Source: Clostridium aciditolerans (GTDB lineage Bacteria > Bacillota > Clostridia > Clostridiales > Clostridiaceae). Taken from it: a stretch of DNA of 43,659 nt. Location of the stretch: contig NZ_JAEEGB010000003.1 of the NCBI RefSeq assembly GCF_016316925.1, forward strand, positions 283,302 to 326,960. Direction: 5' to 3'. Below, piece by piece: positions 24,564 to 34,300 of the stretch. The position numbers were made by a program, and so were the translations under genes. Every line of letters starts with the position of its first letter. The first letter of the stretch is position 1. The notes below the pieces were generated by a model. It did no database searches and was not told the origin of the DNA. It saw only the letters and a program-made list of their open reading frames with translations.

Positions 24564-25634
24564 ATGGACTGTATAGAAATTACAAAAGAACTTATTAAAA
24601 TTGATAGTTCAAATTTAGAAGGTGCAAACAAAGCTATAGATTTCTGTGAGGATATATTATTATCCCAGGGATTAAAAACAGAAATAATCGAAAATAATGG
24701 GTTTAAAACTTTAATATGTACTATTGGAAATGGTGATAAAAAAATAATACTTAATGGCCATTTAGACATTGTACCTGGAAAGGCTGAACAATTTGTTCCC
24801 TATATAGAAGATGGAAACCTTTTTGGAAGAGGTAGTGCCGATATGAAAGCTGGAGCTGCCGCTATGCTTACTACAATGTTAAAGCTTAAGAACGAAGATT
24901 TGAATTGTAAGCTGCAGCTTCAATTGGTTACAGATGAAGAAACAGGTGGCTTTAACTGTTCAAAATATTTAGTTGACAATGGTTTTAGAGGAGATTTTGT
25001 AATCTGCGGTGAGCCTACTCAATTAGGTATAGGAGTACAAGCAAAAGGTATACTGCAGGTATACTTAGAGTTTTTGGGAAAATCCGCTCATGGAAGTAGG
25101 CCTTGGCAGGGAACTAACGCTATAATAAAAGCTTATGAGACCTTTAACGCTATTTTAGAATTACCTTTTGCAAAAGAAAAATCAGAACTCTATGACTGCC
25201 CTTCTATCAATCTATCAAAAATGGAAGGGGGAGATGTTTATAATAAAGTACCTGCTTACTGCAAAATGTGTCTTGATATAAGATTTCTTCCTGGACAAGA
25301 TCCTCAAGAAATAATAAGACAAATTGAAGAAGTATCTGGTGTTAAAGTAAATATTCACTCCATAGGTGATGCTGTAAAAACAAAAGTTGATGATTTATAC
25401 GTATTAAAATTAAGTGAGTCAATAGCAAAAATAACCAATAATAATGCTGAAATATTCGGTCAGCATGGCTCTGCAGACACTAGATTTTATTCAAAATATG
25501 ATATACCAGCTGTGGAGTTTGGACCTACAGGTCAAAACTGGCATGGTGATGATGAATTTATAAAAGTAGATTCAGTTTATATATATGAACAAATGCTTAT
25601 AGATTTTATACTAAATATTAGCAGTGGTTTGTAA
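24564..25634 (+). CDS. M20-family metallopeptidase/deacylase (ArgE/DapE/CPG2-like)
   Basis: The 356-aa protein has the M20 dinuclear zinc core: NGHLDIVPG (His and catalytic Asp), GRGSADMKAGAAAM (bridging Asp), TDEETGG (catalytic Glu and metal Glu), CGEPTQLGI and a C-terminal HGSADTRF...EFGPTGQNWHGDDE with the last His ligand. A dimerisation domain (KGILQVYLEFLGKSAHGSRP) lies between. The family removes N-acyl or C-terminal amino acids. AGGAGG precedes ATG. It is monocistronic, runs from its own sigma-54 promoter, and probably acts with the PuuD-like hydrolase and APC permease across the activator gene. Confidence 0.92.
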   Translation: MDCIEITKELIKIDSSNLEGANKAIDFCEDILLSQGLKTEIIENNGFKTLICTIGNGDKKIILNGHLDIVPGKAEQFVPYIEDGNLFGRGSADMKAGAAAMLTTMLKLKNEDLNCKLQLQLVTDEETGGFNCSKYLVDNGFRGDFVICGEPTQLGIGVQAKGILQVYLEFLGKSAHGSRPWQGTNAIIKAYETFNAILELPFAKEKSELYDCPSINLSKMEGGDVYNKVPAYCKMCLDIRFLPGQDPQEIIRQIEEVSGVKVNIHSIGDAVKTKVDDLYVLKLSESIAKITNNNAEIFGQHGSADTRFYSKYDIPAVEFGPTGQNWHGDDEFIKVDSVYIYEQMLIDFILNISSGL

Positions 25635-25647
25635 AATTTTAATTAAA

Positions 25648-25685
25648 AAAGGCTGTATTCTTCATATTTTAAGAATACAGCCTTT
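25648..25685. terminator. Bidirectional terminator between M20 peptidase and ThrE-type genes
   Basis: AAAGGCTGTATTCTT and AAGAATACAGCCTTT form a perfect 15-bp stem with an 8-base loop between two convergent genes. It is preceded by six A, which read as T on the minus strand. Confidence 0.88.
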
Positions 25686-25689
25686 AAAA

Positions 25690-26133
25690 CTATTGTGCTA
25701 ATTTTTTTGACATCATTAATTTAGAAACAAAACGAAATGTTGTTGCTGAAAGCATTATACCAAAAGCAATCGCTCCTGCTACAGCTACTGTTTGCATGCC
25801 CTTTGAATATGCTGCAGAATAATCTTGTTCTACTATGTAATTTATAGTATTAAATGCTGTTATACCAGGCACAAGCGGAAATATTCCTGGTATTGAAAAC
25901 TGCACCGCAGGAGTTCTAAGCTTTCTTGCCATTAATTCACTGTATACGCCTACAACGAAAGATCCTGCAAAGGATGAAGAAACTGGACTAACTGTATACT
26001 TATATACTACAAGATAAGTTGCCCAACCAATAGCTCCACAAAAGCCAGTCCATATTATCTTTTTTCTGTCAATATTGAAAAGAATAACAGGAAATATACT
26101 ACCAAAAAACGCTAATACTATTTGTTTTATCAT
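25690..26133 (-). CDS. Threonine/serine exporter-type protein, C-terminal-half subunit
   Basis: The 147-aa protein has about five membrane helices and matches the C-terminal domain of ThrE (SIFPVILFNIDRKKIIWTG; FSIPGIFPLVPGITAFN, where the PLVPG segment is typical). ThrE proteins export threonine and serine using the proton gradient; in Firmicutes they are often split into two chains. Its start overlaps the stop of the upstream N-terminal subunit by four bases, so the two are made together. The true substrate may be another small amino acid or dicarboxylate. Confidence 0.88.
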   Translation of the reverse strand: MIKQIVLAFFGSIFPVILFNIDRKKIIWTGFCGAIGWATYLVVYKYTVSPVSSSFAGSFVVGVYSELMARKLRTPAVQFSIPGIFPLVPGITAFNTINYIVEQDYSAAYSKGMQTVAVAGAIAFGIMLSATTFRFVSKLMMSKKLAQ

Positions 26134-26888
26134 AATTTCACACCTACTCCTATAGCTAATGCTGCACCAATCCCTACGCCTATAGCAATTATAATAAGCA
26201 TTGCCTCACCAAATTTAGCCATACCTGATTCAAAGTCACCATAAATTACATCTTTAACACCATTGGTAAGTGCTACACCAGGTAATAATATCATTATTGC
26301 ACCGGTTATAACATTTCCTTTACTTACAAAGGGTAATAGCCTTTGTGCAATTATGCTTGACCCTCCTATAATAAAGCCAGAAAGAAAAAACTCAAAAAAC
26401 TGAAAGAATCCAACTTTAGATATTTTCTCTAACATATAGTAAATCCCTATGCTTACTAAGGCCGAAACAATAGAATCATAGATTGTCCCATTAAAGAAGA
26501 ATGAATATACAAAGGATGTCATGCTTGCAGCAAAAAGTCTTACTGGAAAGCTGAAATAGGGTGCTTCTTCTATATCTTTTAATACCTGCTTAGCTTCTTC
26601 ATAAGTCATAGGTTTATGCTGAAGATTTCTTGAAAAAGAATTAATAAGTTCTATTCTATATAAATCCACTCGCCTTGCCCTAATTTTTTTCAGTGAAGTT
26701 ATCTTTTCATCATTGCCGTCTAAAAGAGATATTAGTACGCCTTTGGCTGTTACCATACATTCACACTCTAGATTGTAAGAACTACATATTCTTTCGATTG
26801 TTTCTTCAACTCTATAAGCTTCTGCACCATTACTTAAAAGTATTTGCCCCGTAGAAAGCGCAATCTCTAAAACTTGTTTAGCTTCCAT
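26130..26888 (-). CDS. Threonine/serine exporter-type protein, N-terminal-half subunit
   Basis: The 252-aa protein has a cytosolic N-terminal domain of about 110 residues (STGQILLSNGAEAYRVEETI, the DUF1212/ThrE signature, and CMVTAKGVLISL) and about five membrane helices with LLPGVALTNGVKDVI. It pairs with the short C-terminal subunit (25690-26133) to rebuild a full ThrE-like exporter. AAAGGAG precedes ATG. The 312 bases upstream up to gcvPB hold a structured repeat (26918-27068) and a terminator. Confidence 0.9.
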   Translation of the reverse strand: MEAKQVLEIALSTGQILLSNGAEAYRVEETIERICSSYNLECECMVTAKGVLISLLDGNDEKITSLKKIRARRVDLYRIELINSFSRNLQHKPMTYEEAKQVLKDIEEAPYFSFPVRLFAASMTSFVYSFFFNGTIYDSIVSALVSIGIYYMLEKISKVGFFQFFEFFLSGFIIGGSSIIAQRLLPFVSKGNVITGAIMILLPGVALTNGVKDVIYGDFESGMAKFGEAMLIIIAIGVGIGAALAIGVGVKL

Positions 26889-26917
26889 ATTATACTCCTT
26901 TATGATTTGTTAGATTA

Positions 26918-27068
26918 TTTATCCGATCGCTACCATTGCTAACACCCCCATCTTCTATCAAAGTGGGGGATAAGCACTGCTACGCACCTGGATAAGCTCT
27001 TCTAAGGTTCAGATGGAGAAAGTCATCCTTATAAGCAAACTCCATCTGAACCTAAGAATCACTTGATA
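26918..27068 (-). repeat. Structured mobile repeat, copy B (151 bp)
   Basis: Read on the minus strand it starts TATCAAGTGATTCTTAGG and ends ATCGGATAAA. It has a long 5' hairpin (GGTTCAGATGGAG / CTCCATCTGAACC), then CTTATCC...GGATAA as an outer stem enclosing GTAGCAGTGC and a CCCCCA / TGGGGG hairpin capped by CTTTGATAGAAG. It matches copy A at 39159-39309 at all but five positions with no gaps, while flanks differ. No ORF is present. The element is intergenic here. Confidence 0.85.
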
Positions 27069-27125
27069 GCCATTAATATTATATCATTTTTTGTAGTAAT
27101 TTCTATAACTTATAGCAAAACTTAA

Positions 27126-27165
27126 TACCATAAAAAACCTAAGAACTCTTAGGTTTTTTATGGTA
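27126..27165 (-). terminator. Terminator of the glycine cleavage operon
   Basis: The core CCTAAGAGTTCTTAGG followed by TTTTTT on the minus strand is extended by ACCAT/ATGGT pairs outside. It lies about 35 bases after the gcvPB stop codon. Confidence 0.88.
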
Positions 27166-27200
27166 TTTTTTTAATTCAGTCTGGGGTTGGGTTAATTATA

Positions 27201-28652
27201 TTATCTGCTCCATTTTAATACTGGATACCTTGCTGCTTTAACTTCATCTAGCCTCTTAATCTCAGTACAATTTGGAGCGGATTTTACAAGTTCAGGATTT
27301 TCCTTTGCTTCTTCAGCAATTTTAATCATTGCATTTATAAACTCGTCAAGGGTTTCAAGTTTTTCTGTCTCTGTAGGTTCTATCATTATAGCTTCATGCA
27401 CAATTAGTGGGAAGTAGATTGTTGGAGGATGGTATCCATAATCAAGCAGTCTCTTTGCTATATCCAAGGTTGACACATTATCATTATCCTTTAATCCAGC
27501 TAAAACAAATTCATGTTTACATATATCATCTATAGGTAATTCATAATAGTCTTTTAATTTAGCTCTTATATAGTTTGCATTTAAAACTGCCAGTTCACTT
27601 GCTTCTTTTAAGCCTTCCGCCCCCATAGTTAAGAGATATGAAAATGCTCTAACCATGACACCAAAGTTCCCATAGAAGCTTTTTACCTTTCCTATTGAGT
27701 AAGGTCTATCATAATCTAAATAATATTTATCATCTTTTTTTGATATTACTGGTTTCGGTAAGAATTCTACTAAGTCTTTTCTTACGCCTATTGGACCACT
27801 TCCTGGTCCCCCTCCACCATGAGGAGTTGAGAAAGTTTTGTGTAAATTCAAATGACATACATCAAATCCCATATCTCCTGGTCTTGTTCTCCCCATAATA
27901 GCGTTCATATTAGCGCCATCATAATATAATAACCCCCCTGCTTCATGAACAAGCTCAGCTATTTCTACAATGTTCTTTTCAAACAATCCTAAGGTGCTTG
28001 GATTAGTAAGCATTAATCCTGCTACCTCATCGCTTAACACAGCCCTTAGCTTTTCAATGTCTACAGCTCCACTTGAGTCAGATTGAACTTCTATTACATC
28101 AAATCCTGCCACTGATGCCGAAGCTGGATTGGTACCATGGGCTGAATCTGCTACTATTATCTTTGTTCTTTTAAAATCTCCTCTTTTTTCATGATAAGCC
28201 TTAATAACCATAAGTCCTGACAGCTCTCCATGTGCCCCTGCAGCTGGTTGAAGAGATACATCTTCAAGACCAGTTACTTCTGCTAGCTTTTCACTAAGTT
28301 CATACATTAACTTTAAAGCACCCTGTACAGTGTCTTCTGGCTGATAGGGGTGGAGATTTAAAAACTTAGGTATTGAAGCCATATCTTCATTGATTTTAGG
28401 ATTATATTTCATAGTACAGGAACCTAAAGGATAAAATCCTGAATCAACGCCGTAATTTTTATTTGAAAGTAATGTAAAATGCCTAACTACATCTACTTCA
28501 CTGACTTCTGGAAGCTCTGGTTCTTTACTGCTTAGGAACTCTTCAGGAATTAATTTATCAATACTTACTTCTGGTACATCACAATTAGGAAGAGAATATG
28601 CCTTTCTTCCTTCTTTGGATAGTTCAAAAATAACTTTATTATATTCCTTCAT
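27201..28652 (-). CDS. gcvPB: Glycine dehydrogenase (decarboxylating) subunit 2, P-protein beta
   Basis: The 483-aa protein is the PLP-binding half of the two-chain P-protein. It decarboxylates glycine and passes aminomethyl to the lipoyl arm of GcvH. The PLP lysine is in [20 protein letters not shown] near residue 270, preceded by [28 protein letters not shown] near residue 75 is the other family hallmark. Its ATG overlaps the gcvPA stop by one base (TAATG), with GGAGGGAATT upstream. It is the last gene of the operon. Size is standard for the split form found in Clostridia and Bacillus. Confidence 0.97.
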   Translation of the reverse strand: MKEYNKVIFELSKEGRKAYSLPNCDVPEVSIDKLIPEEFLSSKEPELPEVSEVDVVRHFTLLSNKNYGVDSGFYPLGSCTMKYNPKINEDMASIPKFLNLHPYQPEDTVQGALKLMYELSEKLAEVTGLEDVSLQPAAGAHGELSGLMVIKAYHEKRGDFKRTKIIVADSAHGTNPASASVAGFDVIEVQSDSSGAVDIEKLRAVLSDEVAGLMLTNPSTLGLFEKNIVEIAELVHEAGGLLYYDGANMNAIMGRTRPGDMGFDVCHLNLHKTFSTPHGGGGPGSGPIGVRKDLVEFLPKPVISKKDDKYYLDYDRPYSIGKVKSFYGNFGVMVRAFSYLLTMGAEGLKEASELAVLNANYIRAKLKDYYELPIDDICKHEFVLAGLKDNDNVSTLDIAKRLLDYGYHPPTIYFPLIVHEAIMIEPTETEKLETLDEFINAMIKIAEEAKENPELVKSAPNCTEIKRLDEVKAARYPVLKWSR

Positions 28653-29995
28653 TATTTAATTCCCTCCAATACACATGCCAATTTGTCGATTTCGCTCTTT
28701 GTTCTTTTCTCAGTTACACAAAGAAGCATTGAATTTTTGTAGCGAGGGTATTCCTTTTCTAATTGATATCCACCAAGGATTTTATTTTCTAGTAAAACAT
28801 TATTTATCTCTTGCGCAGAATTATTTGATGCTACCGCAAACTCTTTGAAGAATGGTTTATTAAATACTGTATTGTATTTTTCACTCTTTGTTATTTGTTC
28901 AAAAGCATAATGGGATTTTTGCATACTTTGCATAGCTACTTCTCTTATGCCCTTTTTACCAAGAGTTGTTAGATATATTAGAGCAGTTAAAGCATTAAGT
29001 GATTGATTTGAACAAATATTGGATGAAGCTTTATCTCTTCTTATATGCTGCTCTCTTGCCTGTAATGTTAAAACAAAACCTCTTTTACCTTCCTTATCTA
29101 TTGTTTGACCTACTATTCTACCGGGCATCTTTCTTAAATACTTGTTTGTTGTTGCTAAAAAACCTAAATAAGGTCCTCCATAATTCAAACTATTTCCTAA
29201 GGATTGGCCCTCACCTACTACTATGTCTGCGCCATATTCTCCTGGGCTTTTTAAAACCCCAAGAGATATAGGGTCACAGCTAACAATAAGCAAGGATTTG
29301 TTTTGGTGAACAAGTTTTTCTACTTCTGTTAGTTCTTCAATTATTCCAAAGAAATTTGGAGTTTGAATAATCACAGCAGCTATATCTTTGTTTAATTCAA
29401 CTTTAAGTCTTTCTACATCAGTAACGCCATCAATTTCTTCTATCTCAATTAAATTTAAATTTTTAAATCCCAAATAAGTTTTTAGTACTTTTCTTGTTTC
29501 TGGATGAACAGTTTTTGAAATAATAACAGACTTTCTTCTTGTTGAATCTACAGCCATTTGAGCTGCTTCTGCACAAGCAGTTGCTCCATCATACATTGAA
29601 GCGTTAGCAGCTTCCATTCCTGTAAGATTTGCTATCATTGTTTGATATTCAAATATTACTTGGAGAGTTCCCTGACTTATTTCTGCTTGATAAGGAGTGT
29701 ATGCAGTGTAAAATTCTGATCTTGATATTATATGCTTAATCAATGAAGGTATATAGTGATCATAAGCTCCTGCACCTAAAAAACATACTAAGTCATTACA
29801 ACTTTTATTTAAATTAGCTAAGCTATTAAAATAAGATTGAACCTCTAACTCTGACATACCCTTGTTTATATTTAAGCTTTTATCTAAACGAACATCCTTT
29901 GGAATATCTGCAAATAATTCATCTATAGAGTTTACCCCTATTGCTTTTAGCATTAGCTCTTTATCTTCCGCTGTTAGCGGTAAATATGGATGCAT
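28652..29995 (-). CDS. gcvPA: Glycine dehydrogenase (decarboxylating) subunit 1, P-protein alpha
   Basis: The 447-aa protein is the non-PLP partner of gcvPB. Family motifs seen are [15 protein letters not shown] at the start, [13 protein letters not shown]-type [28 protein letters not shown], and NYGGPYLGF. It forms the heterotetrameric P-protein with the product of the next gene. GGGGGAATAGT precedes ATG one base after the gcvH stop, and its own stop overlaps the gcvPB start, so translation of the three is coupled. Confidence 0.97.
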   Translation of the reverse strand: MHPYLPLTAEDKELMLKAIGVNSIDELFADIPKDVRLDKSLNINKGMSELEVQSYFNSLANLNKSCNDLVCFLGAGAYDHYIPSLIKHIISRSEFYTAYTPYQAEISQGTLQVIFEYQTMIANLTGMEAANASMYDGATACAEAAQMAVDSTRRKSVIISKTVHPETRKVLKTYLGFKNLNLIEIEEIDGVTDVERLKVELNKDIAAVIIQTPNFFGIIEELTEVEKLVHQNKSLLIVSCDPISLGVLKSPGEYGADIVVGEGQSLGNSLNYGGPYLGFLATTNKYLRKMPGRIVGQTIDKEGKRGFVLTLQAREQHIRRDKASSNICSNQSLNALTALIYLTTLGKKGIREVAMQSMQKSHYAFEQITKSEKYNTVFNKPFFKEFAVASNNSAQEINNVLLENKILGGYQLEKEYPRYKNSMLLCVTEKRTKSEIDKLACVLEGIK

Positions 29996-29996
29996 A

Positions 29997-30380
29997 CTAT
30001 TCCCCCTTATCGCATAACTTTTCGTATTGGTCAGCCTTTAATAGCGCATCAAGTTCTGATTTATCTGATAGTTCTACTACTATCATCCAGCTGCCGTAAG
30101 CATCTTCGTTGACTAGCTCTGGATTATCAACTAGCTTTTCATTTATTTCAACTACCTTTCCACCAACAGGAATGTAAAGATCTGAAGCAGCTTTTACCGA
30201 TTCAACAACTCCAAAAGCTTCATCTTTAGAAAATTCCGTATCAACTTCTGGTAGTTCTACAAATACGATTTCTCCTAAGGAGTGCTGAGCAAAATCTGAT
30301 ATCCCTATATAAGCCTTATCTCCATCAACCTTTACCCATTCATGATCCTTACTGTACAATAATTCATTTAAAATTTTCAT
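29997..30380 (-). CDS. gcvH: Glycine cleavage system H protein
   Basis: The 127-aa lipoyl carrier shuttles the aminomethyl group and electrons between P, T and L proteins. The lipoylated lysine is in [14 protein letters not shown] near residue 64, within the flattened beta-barrel ([20 protein letters not shown] at the start). Length is typical. It lies between gcvT and gcvPA in one operon; GGGGGATATTT precedes ATG. No L-protein (lpd) or lipoate ligase gene is in the window, so these must come from elsewhere. Confidence 0.97.
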   Translation of the reverse strand: MKILNELLYSKDHEWVKVDGDKAYIGISDFAQHSLGEIVFVELPEVDTEFSKDEAFGVVESVKAASDLYIPVGGKVVEINEKLVDNPELVNEDAYGSWMIVVELSDKSELDALLKADQYEKLCDKGE

Positions 30381-30417
30381 ATAAATATCCCCCTCATATA
30401 CTTATTTTTAATATTGA

Positions 30418-31524
30418 TTATTTATTGTAATTTTTTTTATAAAATCTTTTATCCACTACTTCAGCTTCAATAAGCTTGTTTCTAACCTTAATGAAGATTG
30501 TAGTCCCTAGTTCAGAATACTTTGAATCAATTAAGGCTAAACCTATATTTTTCTTAATAGATGGTGAAAGATAGCCAGTTGTAACAGCTCCTATCTTATT
30601 ATCTTCTGCAAAAACATCGTATCCATGTCTTGGAATGGCCTTTTCTTTCATTTCAAACCCTACTATTTTTCTTTTTAGGCCTTCCTTCTTTTGCTTTACA
30701 AGAGCATCCTTACCTATGAAATTCTCCTTGTTCAACTTAACGAAGAATCCTAATCCAGCTTCAAGTGGTGTTATAGATTCTGACAATTCATTTCCATAGA
30801 GCGGTAAATTAACTTCAAATCTTAAAGTATCTCTAGCGCCAAGCCCTACTGGTTTCAATCCATCTTCTTTTCCCACATCCAATATCCTATCCCATAAGTC
30901 TATTACACTTTCAACGTCTGTGTAAATTTCGAAACCATCTTCCCCAGTATAGCCAGTTCTGGAAACTAGGCATTTTATCCCCCCTATTAAAATACCTCTT
31001 TTGCAGAAGAAAAACTTAATATCCCCTAAATCTGTATTTGTAAGCTTTTGAAGTATTGCCTGAGCTTTCGGTCCTTGAATTGCAAGCTGAGCAATAGATG
31101 ATGAGATATTTGTTATATCTACATCAAATCCATCTTTATTTTTTAACATCCACTCGAAATCCTTTTCAATATTTCCAGCATTTATTACTAAAAAAAAGTG
31201 GTTTTCATTAAATCTATAAACTATTAGATCGTCAACAACTCCCCCATCTTGGTAGCAAATAAGAGTATATAAAATTTGATCATCTTCTAGTATAGATATA
31301 TCATTTGTCACTAAATTTTGTACGAATTTAAAAGCATCTTCTCCAATTATTTCTACTTCCCCCATATGGGAAACATCAAATAGCCCAGCTGTCGTGCGCA
31401 CTGCTTCATGCTCAGCTATTATTCCTTCGTATTGCACCGGCAAAGCCCAACCAGCAAAATCTATAATTTTTCCCCCATATTTTTCATAAGAATTAAACAA
31501 CGGAGTCTTCTTTAATCCTTCCAT
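30418..31524 (-). CDS. gcvT: Aminomethyltransferase, glycine cleavage T protein
   Basis: The 368-aa enzyme moves the methylene group from GcvH-bound aminomethyl to tetrahydrofolate, releasing ammonia. It starts LKKTPLFNSYEKYGGKIIDF, has GLFDVSHMGEVEI with the catalytic Asp region, LAIQGPKAQAIL, SRTGYTGEDGFEIY and GARDTLRFEVNLPLYGNEL, all standard. It is the first gene of the operon, behind the tandem glycine riboswitch. ATAGGGGGTATTGAAGT precedes ATG. Confidence 0.97.
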   Translation of the reverse strand: MEGLKKTPLFNSYEKYGGKIIDFAGWALPVQYEGIIAEHEAVRTTAGLFDVSHMGEVEIIGEDAFKFVQNLVTNDISILEDDQILYTLICYQDGGVVDDLIVYRFNENHFFLVINAGNIEKDFEWMLKNKDGFDVDITNISSSIAQLAIQGPKAQAILQKLTNTDLGDIKFFFCKRGILIGGIKCLVSRTGYTGEDGFEIYTDVESVIDLWDRILDVGKEDGLKPVGLGARDTLRFEVNLPLYGNELSESITPLEAGLGFFVKLNKENFIGKDALVKQKKEGLKRKIVGFEMKEKAIPRHGYDVFAEDNKIGAVTTGYLSPSIKKNIGLALIDSKYSELGTTIFIKVRNKLIEAEVVDKRFYKKNYNK

Positions 31525-31560
31525 ACTTCAATACCCCCTATAATTTTTTGTACAACAAAT

Positions 31561-31603
31561 AAAAAGGACATGAAGGCAAACTTTAAGTTAGCCCACATGT
31601 CCT
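31561..31603 (-). terminator. Expression-platform terminator of the glycine riboswitch
   Basis: On the minus strand AGGACATGTGGGC pairs with GCCTTCATGTCCT and is followed by TTTTTATTTG, 37 bases before the gcvT start. Confidence 0.85.
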
Positions 31604-31604
31604 C

Positions 31605-31789
31605 TGTTTTTTTACCTGAGAGTTTCGATATGTACCCATATCTTACACCGTTGGTTCTGCTATTTAAAACAGTCTTTTCAGAGTTTCGTCCTACAACGTT
31701 ATTTTTACCTGAGAGTTTCTAATACAGCCGTGGTACTATATCATTGCTCCTTCGGTTAACAAATGTTATCTCACACTGTAGTCATCCGA
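31605..31789 (-). promoter_or_regulatory. Tandem glycine riboswitch upstream of gcvT
   Basis: Two aptamers lie head to tail on the minus strand. Each ends with the conserved GAAACTCTCAGGTAAAAA (near 31713 and 31624). The first contains ACCGAAGGAGCAA and the linker leads to GGACGAAACTCTG...AACCAACGG of the second. The pattern is the classical cooperative glycine riboswitch that turns on gcvT operons. A terminator follows at 31561-31603, so glycine binding should allow read-through. Confidence 0.93.
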
Positions 31790-31799
31790 AAAATATTAA

Positions 31800-32010
31800 G
31801 TTTTATTTTTAAGTTAATTATATTGCTCTCTGCAATTATTTTCAATAATAGTTAAAAAGTTAACTTCATAAAATTACCAATATTCAAATCATTTCTATAT
31901 ATGCTTTTTATAGTGAGATTTTTTAATAATATGTTAATTCTTTTAGCAAATATTAGTATATTAATAAAATACTCATTTAATAAATATCAAACTTTTGTTA
32001 AAAAGCTAAT
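31800..32010. other. Intergenic AT-rich stretch with no gene seen
   Basis: Between the glycine riboswitch and structured repeat C, no frame with a ribosome site, no hairpin with a T run and no repeat was found. It probably holds the promoter of the glycine operon (minus strand). Confidence 0.5.
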
Positions 32011-32240
32011 GATGAAGTGGAAACTTGAATCAGATGGGGTTTCGTCTACGACCCTGGGCTTTGCCCGTTAAATGCCATTTAGACATTTAACCCCCACCTG
32101 ATTCTTAGTTGAACGAATCCAAGGACGTAGCCGCTCTTTACTCCCTCTTTGAGAAAAGCAGACATCCCAAATCTGTGATTTGGTGATAGTCGCTTTCACA
32201 GAGTACGAGGGAGTATTAGAGCTGGTAGTCATCGGATAAA
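32011..32240 (+). repeat. Structured mobile repeat, diverged copy C (230 bp)
   Basis: It starts GATGAAGTGG and ends CATCGGATAAA, in register with copies A and B at both ends. The 5' hairpin is longer (GAATCAGATGGGG... / ...CCCCCACCTGATTC, 32027-32104). It is followed by CTTAGTTGAACGAATCC, ACGTAGCCGC and a long hairpin TACTCCCTC / GAGGGAGTA (32139-32216) with a large apical insert, then TTAGAGCTGGTAGTCATCGG. The primary sequence of both stems differs from A/B, yet pairing is kept. The open frame seen across it is a product of the structure, not a gene. Confidence 0.7.
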
Positions 32241-32302
32241 TTATCTTCATTTACACTTAATATTATTTAATATTTTGCAAAAGTATTCCTACATACAATA
32301 AA

Positions 32303-32992
32303 TTATTCTGTTCCATTTTTTCTATTTTTAGCTCTTAAATAAATTTCGTTTTCAAAAATAAACTCTATTATTTTTTCTCTTTCTTTTTCTGTTATAATAT
32401 CAAAATAAATTCCATAAAGATAAATAGTTTCTTCAGGATCTGAAATAACTTCTTTTCTTGTTATCTTACTTAGAAGAGATAACCTGTAATTTACATTCAT
32501 ACATACTATTATTTGACTTCCAACGTCTAAGTTATCAGAGCACTGCAGTTTTAATCCTCCACCGCCTATATCAGTTATAATACCAGCTTTGAATCTATTT
32601 CTTGCAAGTATCTCAGTTGGTATATCCGATATTGAGTAATAATGAATGCTTGCAGCTAAAGGTAGGTATGAAATCTTCAAGTTAATTGGAATTCTATGGT
32701 ACATTCGTCTGTCAATAAGTCTTATTATCTTAGGAGGACTTAATACGAGATGTATGTATTCTTCATTGCTTTTTATTCCTAAAACAGTTGATTTACAAAG
32801 AAACAGTTCATTCCCTTGTAATACTATAAGTTCTACCTGTTTATTTACTGGAAAAATAAAATGCTCATAATAATCAACGCTTACAAGAATACATTCCTTG
32901 TAAAGGGTTTTTATAAGCCCTGTACAGCTTCTACTTTCGTGCATTAGCTGAAGCACTTTATTACAACAATTCAAGTCAACAAATTTATCCAC
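32303..32992 (-). CDS. PilZ-domain c-di-GMP effector, YcgR-like flagellar brake type
   Basis: The 229-aa protein has an N-terminal YcgR-type domain of about 100 residues and a C-terminal PilZ domain. The c-di-GMP-binding switch is visible as DRRMYHRIP (RxxxR) near residue 95, and the second motif as ITDIGGGGLKLQC (a variant of D/NxSxxG with Gly for Ser). Such proteins slow flagellar rotation or adjust other outputs when c-di-GMP rises. The start is GTG at 32992, preceded by AAGGGGATG. It stands alone, with no flagellar genes in the window. It is a likely receptor for the signal handled by the 6.6-8.8 kb cluster. Confidence 0.88.
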   Translation of the reverse strand: MDKFVDLNCCNKVLQLMHESRSCTGLIKTLYKECILVSVDYYEHFIFPVNKQVELIVLQGNELFLCKSTVLGIKSNEEYIHLVLSPPKIIRLIDRRMYHRIPINLKISYLPLAASIHYYSISDIPTEILARNRFKAGIITDIGGGGLKLQCSDNLDVGSQIIVCMNVNYRLSLLSKITRKEVISDPEETIYLYGIYFDIITEKEREKIIEFIFENEIYLRAKNRKNGTE

Positions 32993-33060
32993 GATCTAGC
33001 CACATCCCCTTAACAGTATAAGTATGTAGTTTTTATTATACAGCAATAATGGAAATATTC

Positions 33061-33106
33061 CTATAAAAATACTCTTTATGTAAATCAATAAAGAGTATTT
33101 TTATAG
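33061..33106. terminator. Terminator of the MFS transporter gene
   Basis: CTATAAAAATACTCTTTAT and ATAAAGAGTATTTTTATAG form a perfect 19-bp stem with an 8-base loop, 28 bases past the transporter stop codon. Confidence 0.85.
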
Positions 33107-33133
33107 GAGCTTTAGTTATTGCTTACTGTTTAT

Positions 33134-34300
33134 CTATGCTGCATTTTCTAATTCTTTCTCCTGTTGAGGTTTTACTGTAATTAAACCAATTGCTAATAAA
33201 ATAATAATACTAGCTACTGCAAAAGGAAGTTGCTGTGAAAATGTATGTCCTAAAACTCCAGACAAAACAGGTGCTATAGCTGCTCCAAGCCAACGAACAA
33301 AATTATATGCTCCTGAAGTAATACCTCTTTCATATGGAGATACTTCCATGATATGGCTAGTATATAATGCATTATTTAATCCGCAAACTAGACCTGATAG
33401 AATAATTAGTATGATTTTCCCATATAGACTGTTTATAAAAAATAGAGACCCAGTAAAAATAAAAAATAATAATAAACTATATGGTAGAATACTCTTAGGA
33501 CTAAATCTCTTTTCTAGGTTATGAGAAAGGATAGCTGAACCATAAGCAAGCATTAATCCCCAACCAAAGAACACAAAACCTAATTGAATAGGTGAAACTT
33601 TTATAACAAGTGGTGAATAAGCTAATATTACGAAAAATCCGTAATAATAACACATAGAGGACATTGCTACACTAATAAAAGGACGGTATTTAATTAATTT
33701 TAATAGTTCTTTACCACCAGCTATTTTGTGCTTACTTTTATCTTTAGATTCATAAACAAAAAAGCTAACTAAAATAAAGGCAATGAATATAAGAATACAA
33801 GTAGCCATAAAGGGATAACGCCAAGAATATCCACCTAAAATTCCTCCTAGTAGAGGTCCTCCAGCCATTCCAAGACCGATTGCAGCCTCGTATAAACCTA
33901 TTGCATCATTTGCATTATCTGTAAATGAAATTAATAAAATCATTGCTGTAGCAAAAAACATTGAATTTCCAAGTCCCCAACCTGCACGGAAAATTGAAAG
34001 TGCAGGAATTCCGTTTGAAATTCCACATAGTAAAGAAAACAGTGTAACTAAGCCTAATCCAATTGACATCATATTTTTATTACCTAATTTATTAGCTAAA
34101 ATTCCTGATGGAATCATCATAATTGCCATAGTTAAAATATATGCTGTAAATAACATTTCAACCTGCCAAGGACTGGCACCTATATGTTCTGCAATTATTG
34201 GTAATATAGGATCAACAACACCTATGCCCATAAATGCTAAAAATGTAGCGAATACTGTAATATTTCTTGCTCGATTCTTTTTGCTTTGTACGTTACTCAT
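33134..34300 (-). CDS. MFS drug-efflux-type transporter
   Basis: The 388-aa protein has 12 predicted helices. It starts with FATFLAFMGIGVVDPILPII and has the loop motif PSGILANKLGNKNMM (motif A form GxLaDrxGrk) and GLGMAGGPLLGGILGG in helix 5 (motif C, typical of drug/H+ antiporters). It probably exports a hydrophobic compound. It lies downstream of a marR gene in the same direction with a 191-base gap holding a perfect palindrome, so the regulator should repress both. ATGGAGGAATTTT precedes ATG. Confidence 0.92.
   Translation of the reverse strand: MSNVQSKKNRARNITVFATFLAFMGIGVVDPILPIIAEHIGASPWQVEMLFTAYILTMAIMMIPSGILANKLGNKNMMSIGLGLVTLFSLLCGISNGIPALSIFRAGWGLGNSMFFATAMILLISFTDNANDAIGLYEAAIGLGMAGGPLLGGILGGYSWRYPFMATCILIFIAFILVSFFVYESKDKSKHKIAGGKELLKLIKYRPFISVAMSSMCYYYGFFVILAYSPLVIKVSPIQLGFVFFGWGLMLAYGSAILSHNLEKRFSPKSILPYSLLLFFIFTGSLFFINSLYGKIILIILSGLVCGLNNALYTSHIMEVSPYERGITSGAYNFVRWLGAAIAPVLSGVLGHTFSQQLPFAVASIIILLAIGLITVKPQQEKELENAA

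Noticed and set aside
32008-32040. GATGA...GAAAC near the start of repeat C, considered as a hammerhead ribozyme core
   Set aside because: The order and spacing of the conserved CUGAUGA and GAAA elements do not fit, and no closing stems I and III were found.
32068-32250. Minus-strand open frame of about 60 codons inside structured repeat C
   Set aside because: It has no ribosome site and arises from the long GC-richer stems of the repeat. Copies A and B have no matching frame.
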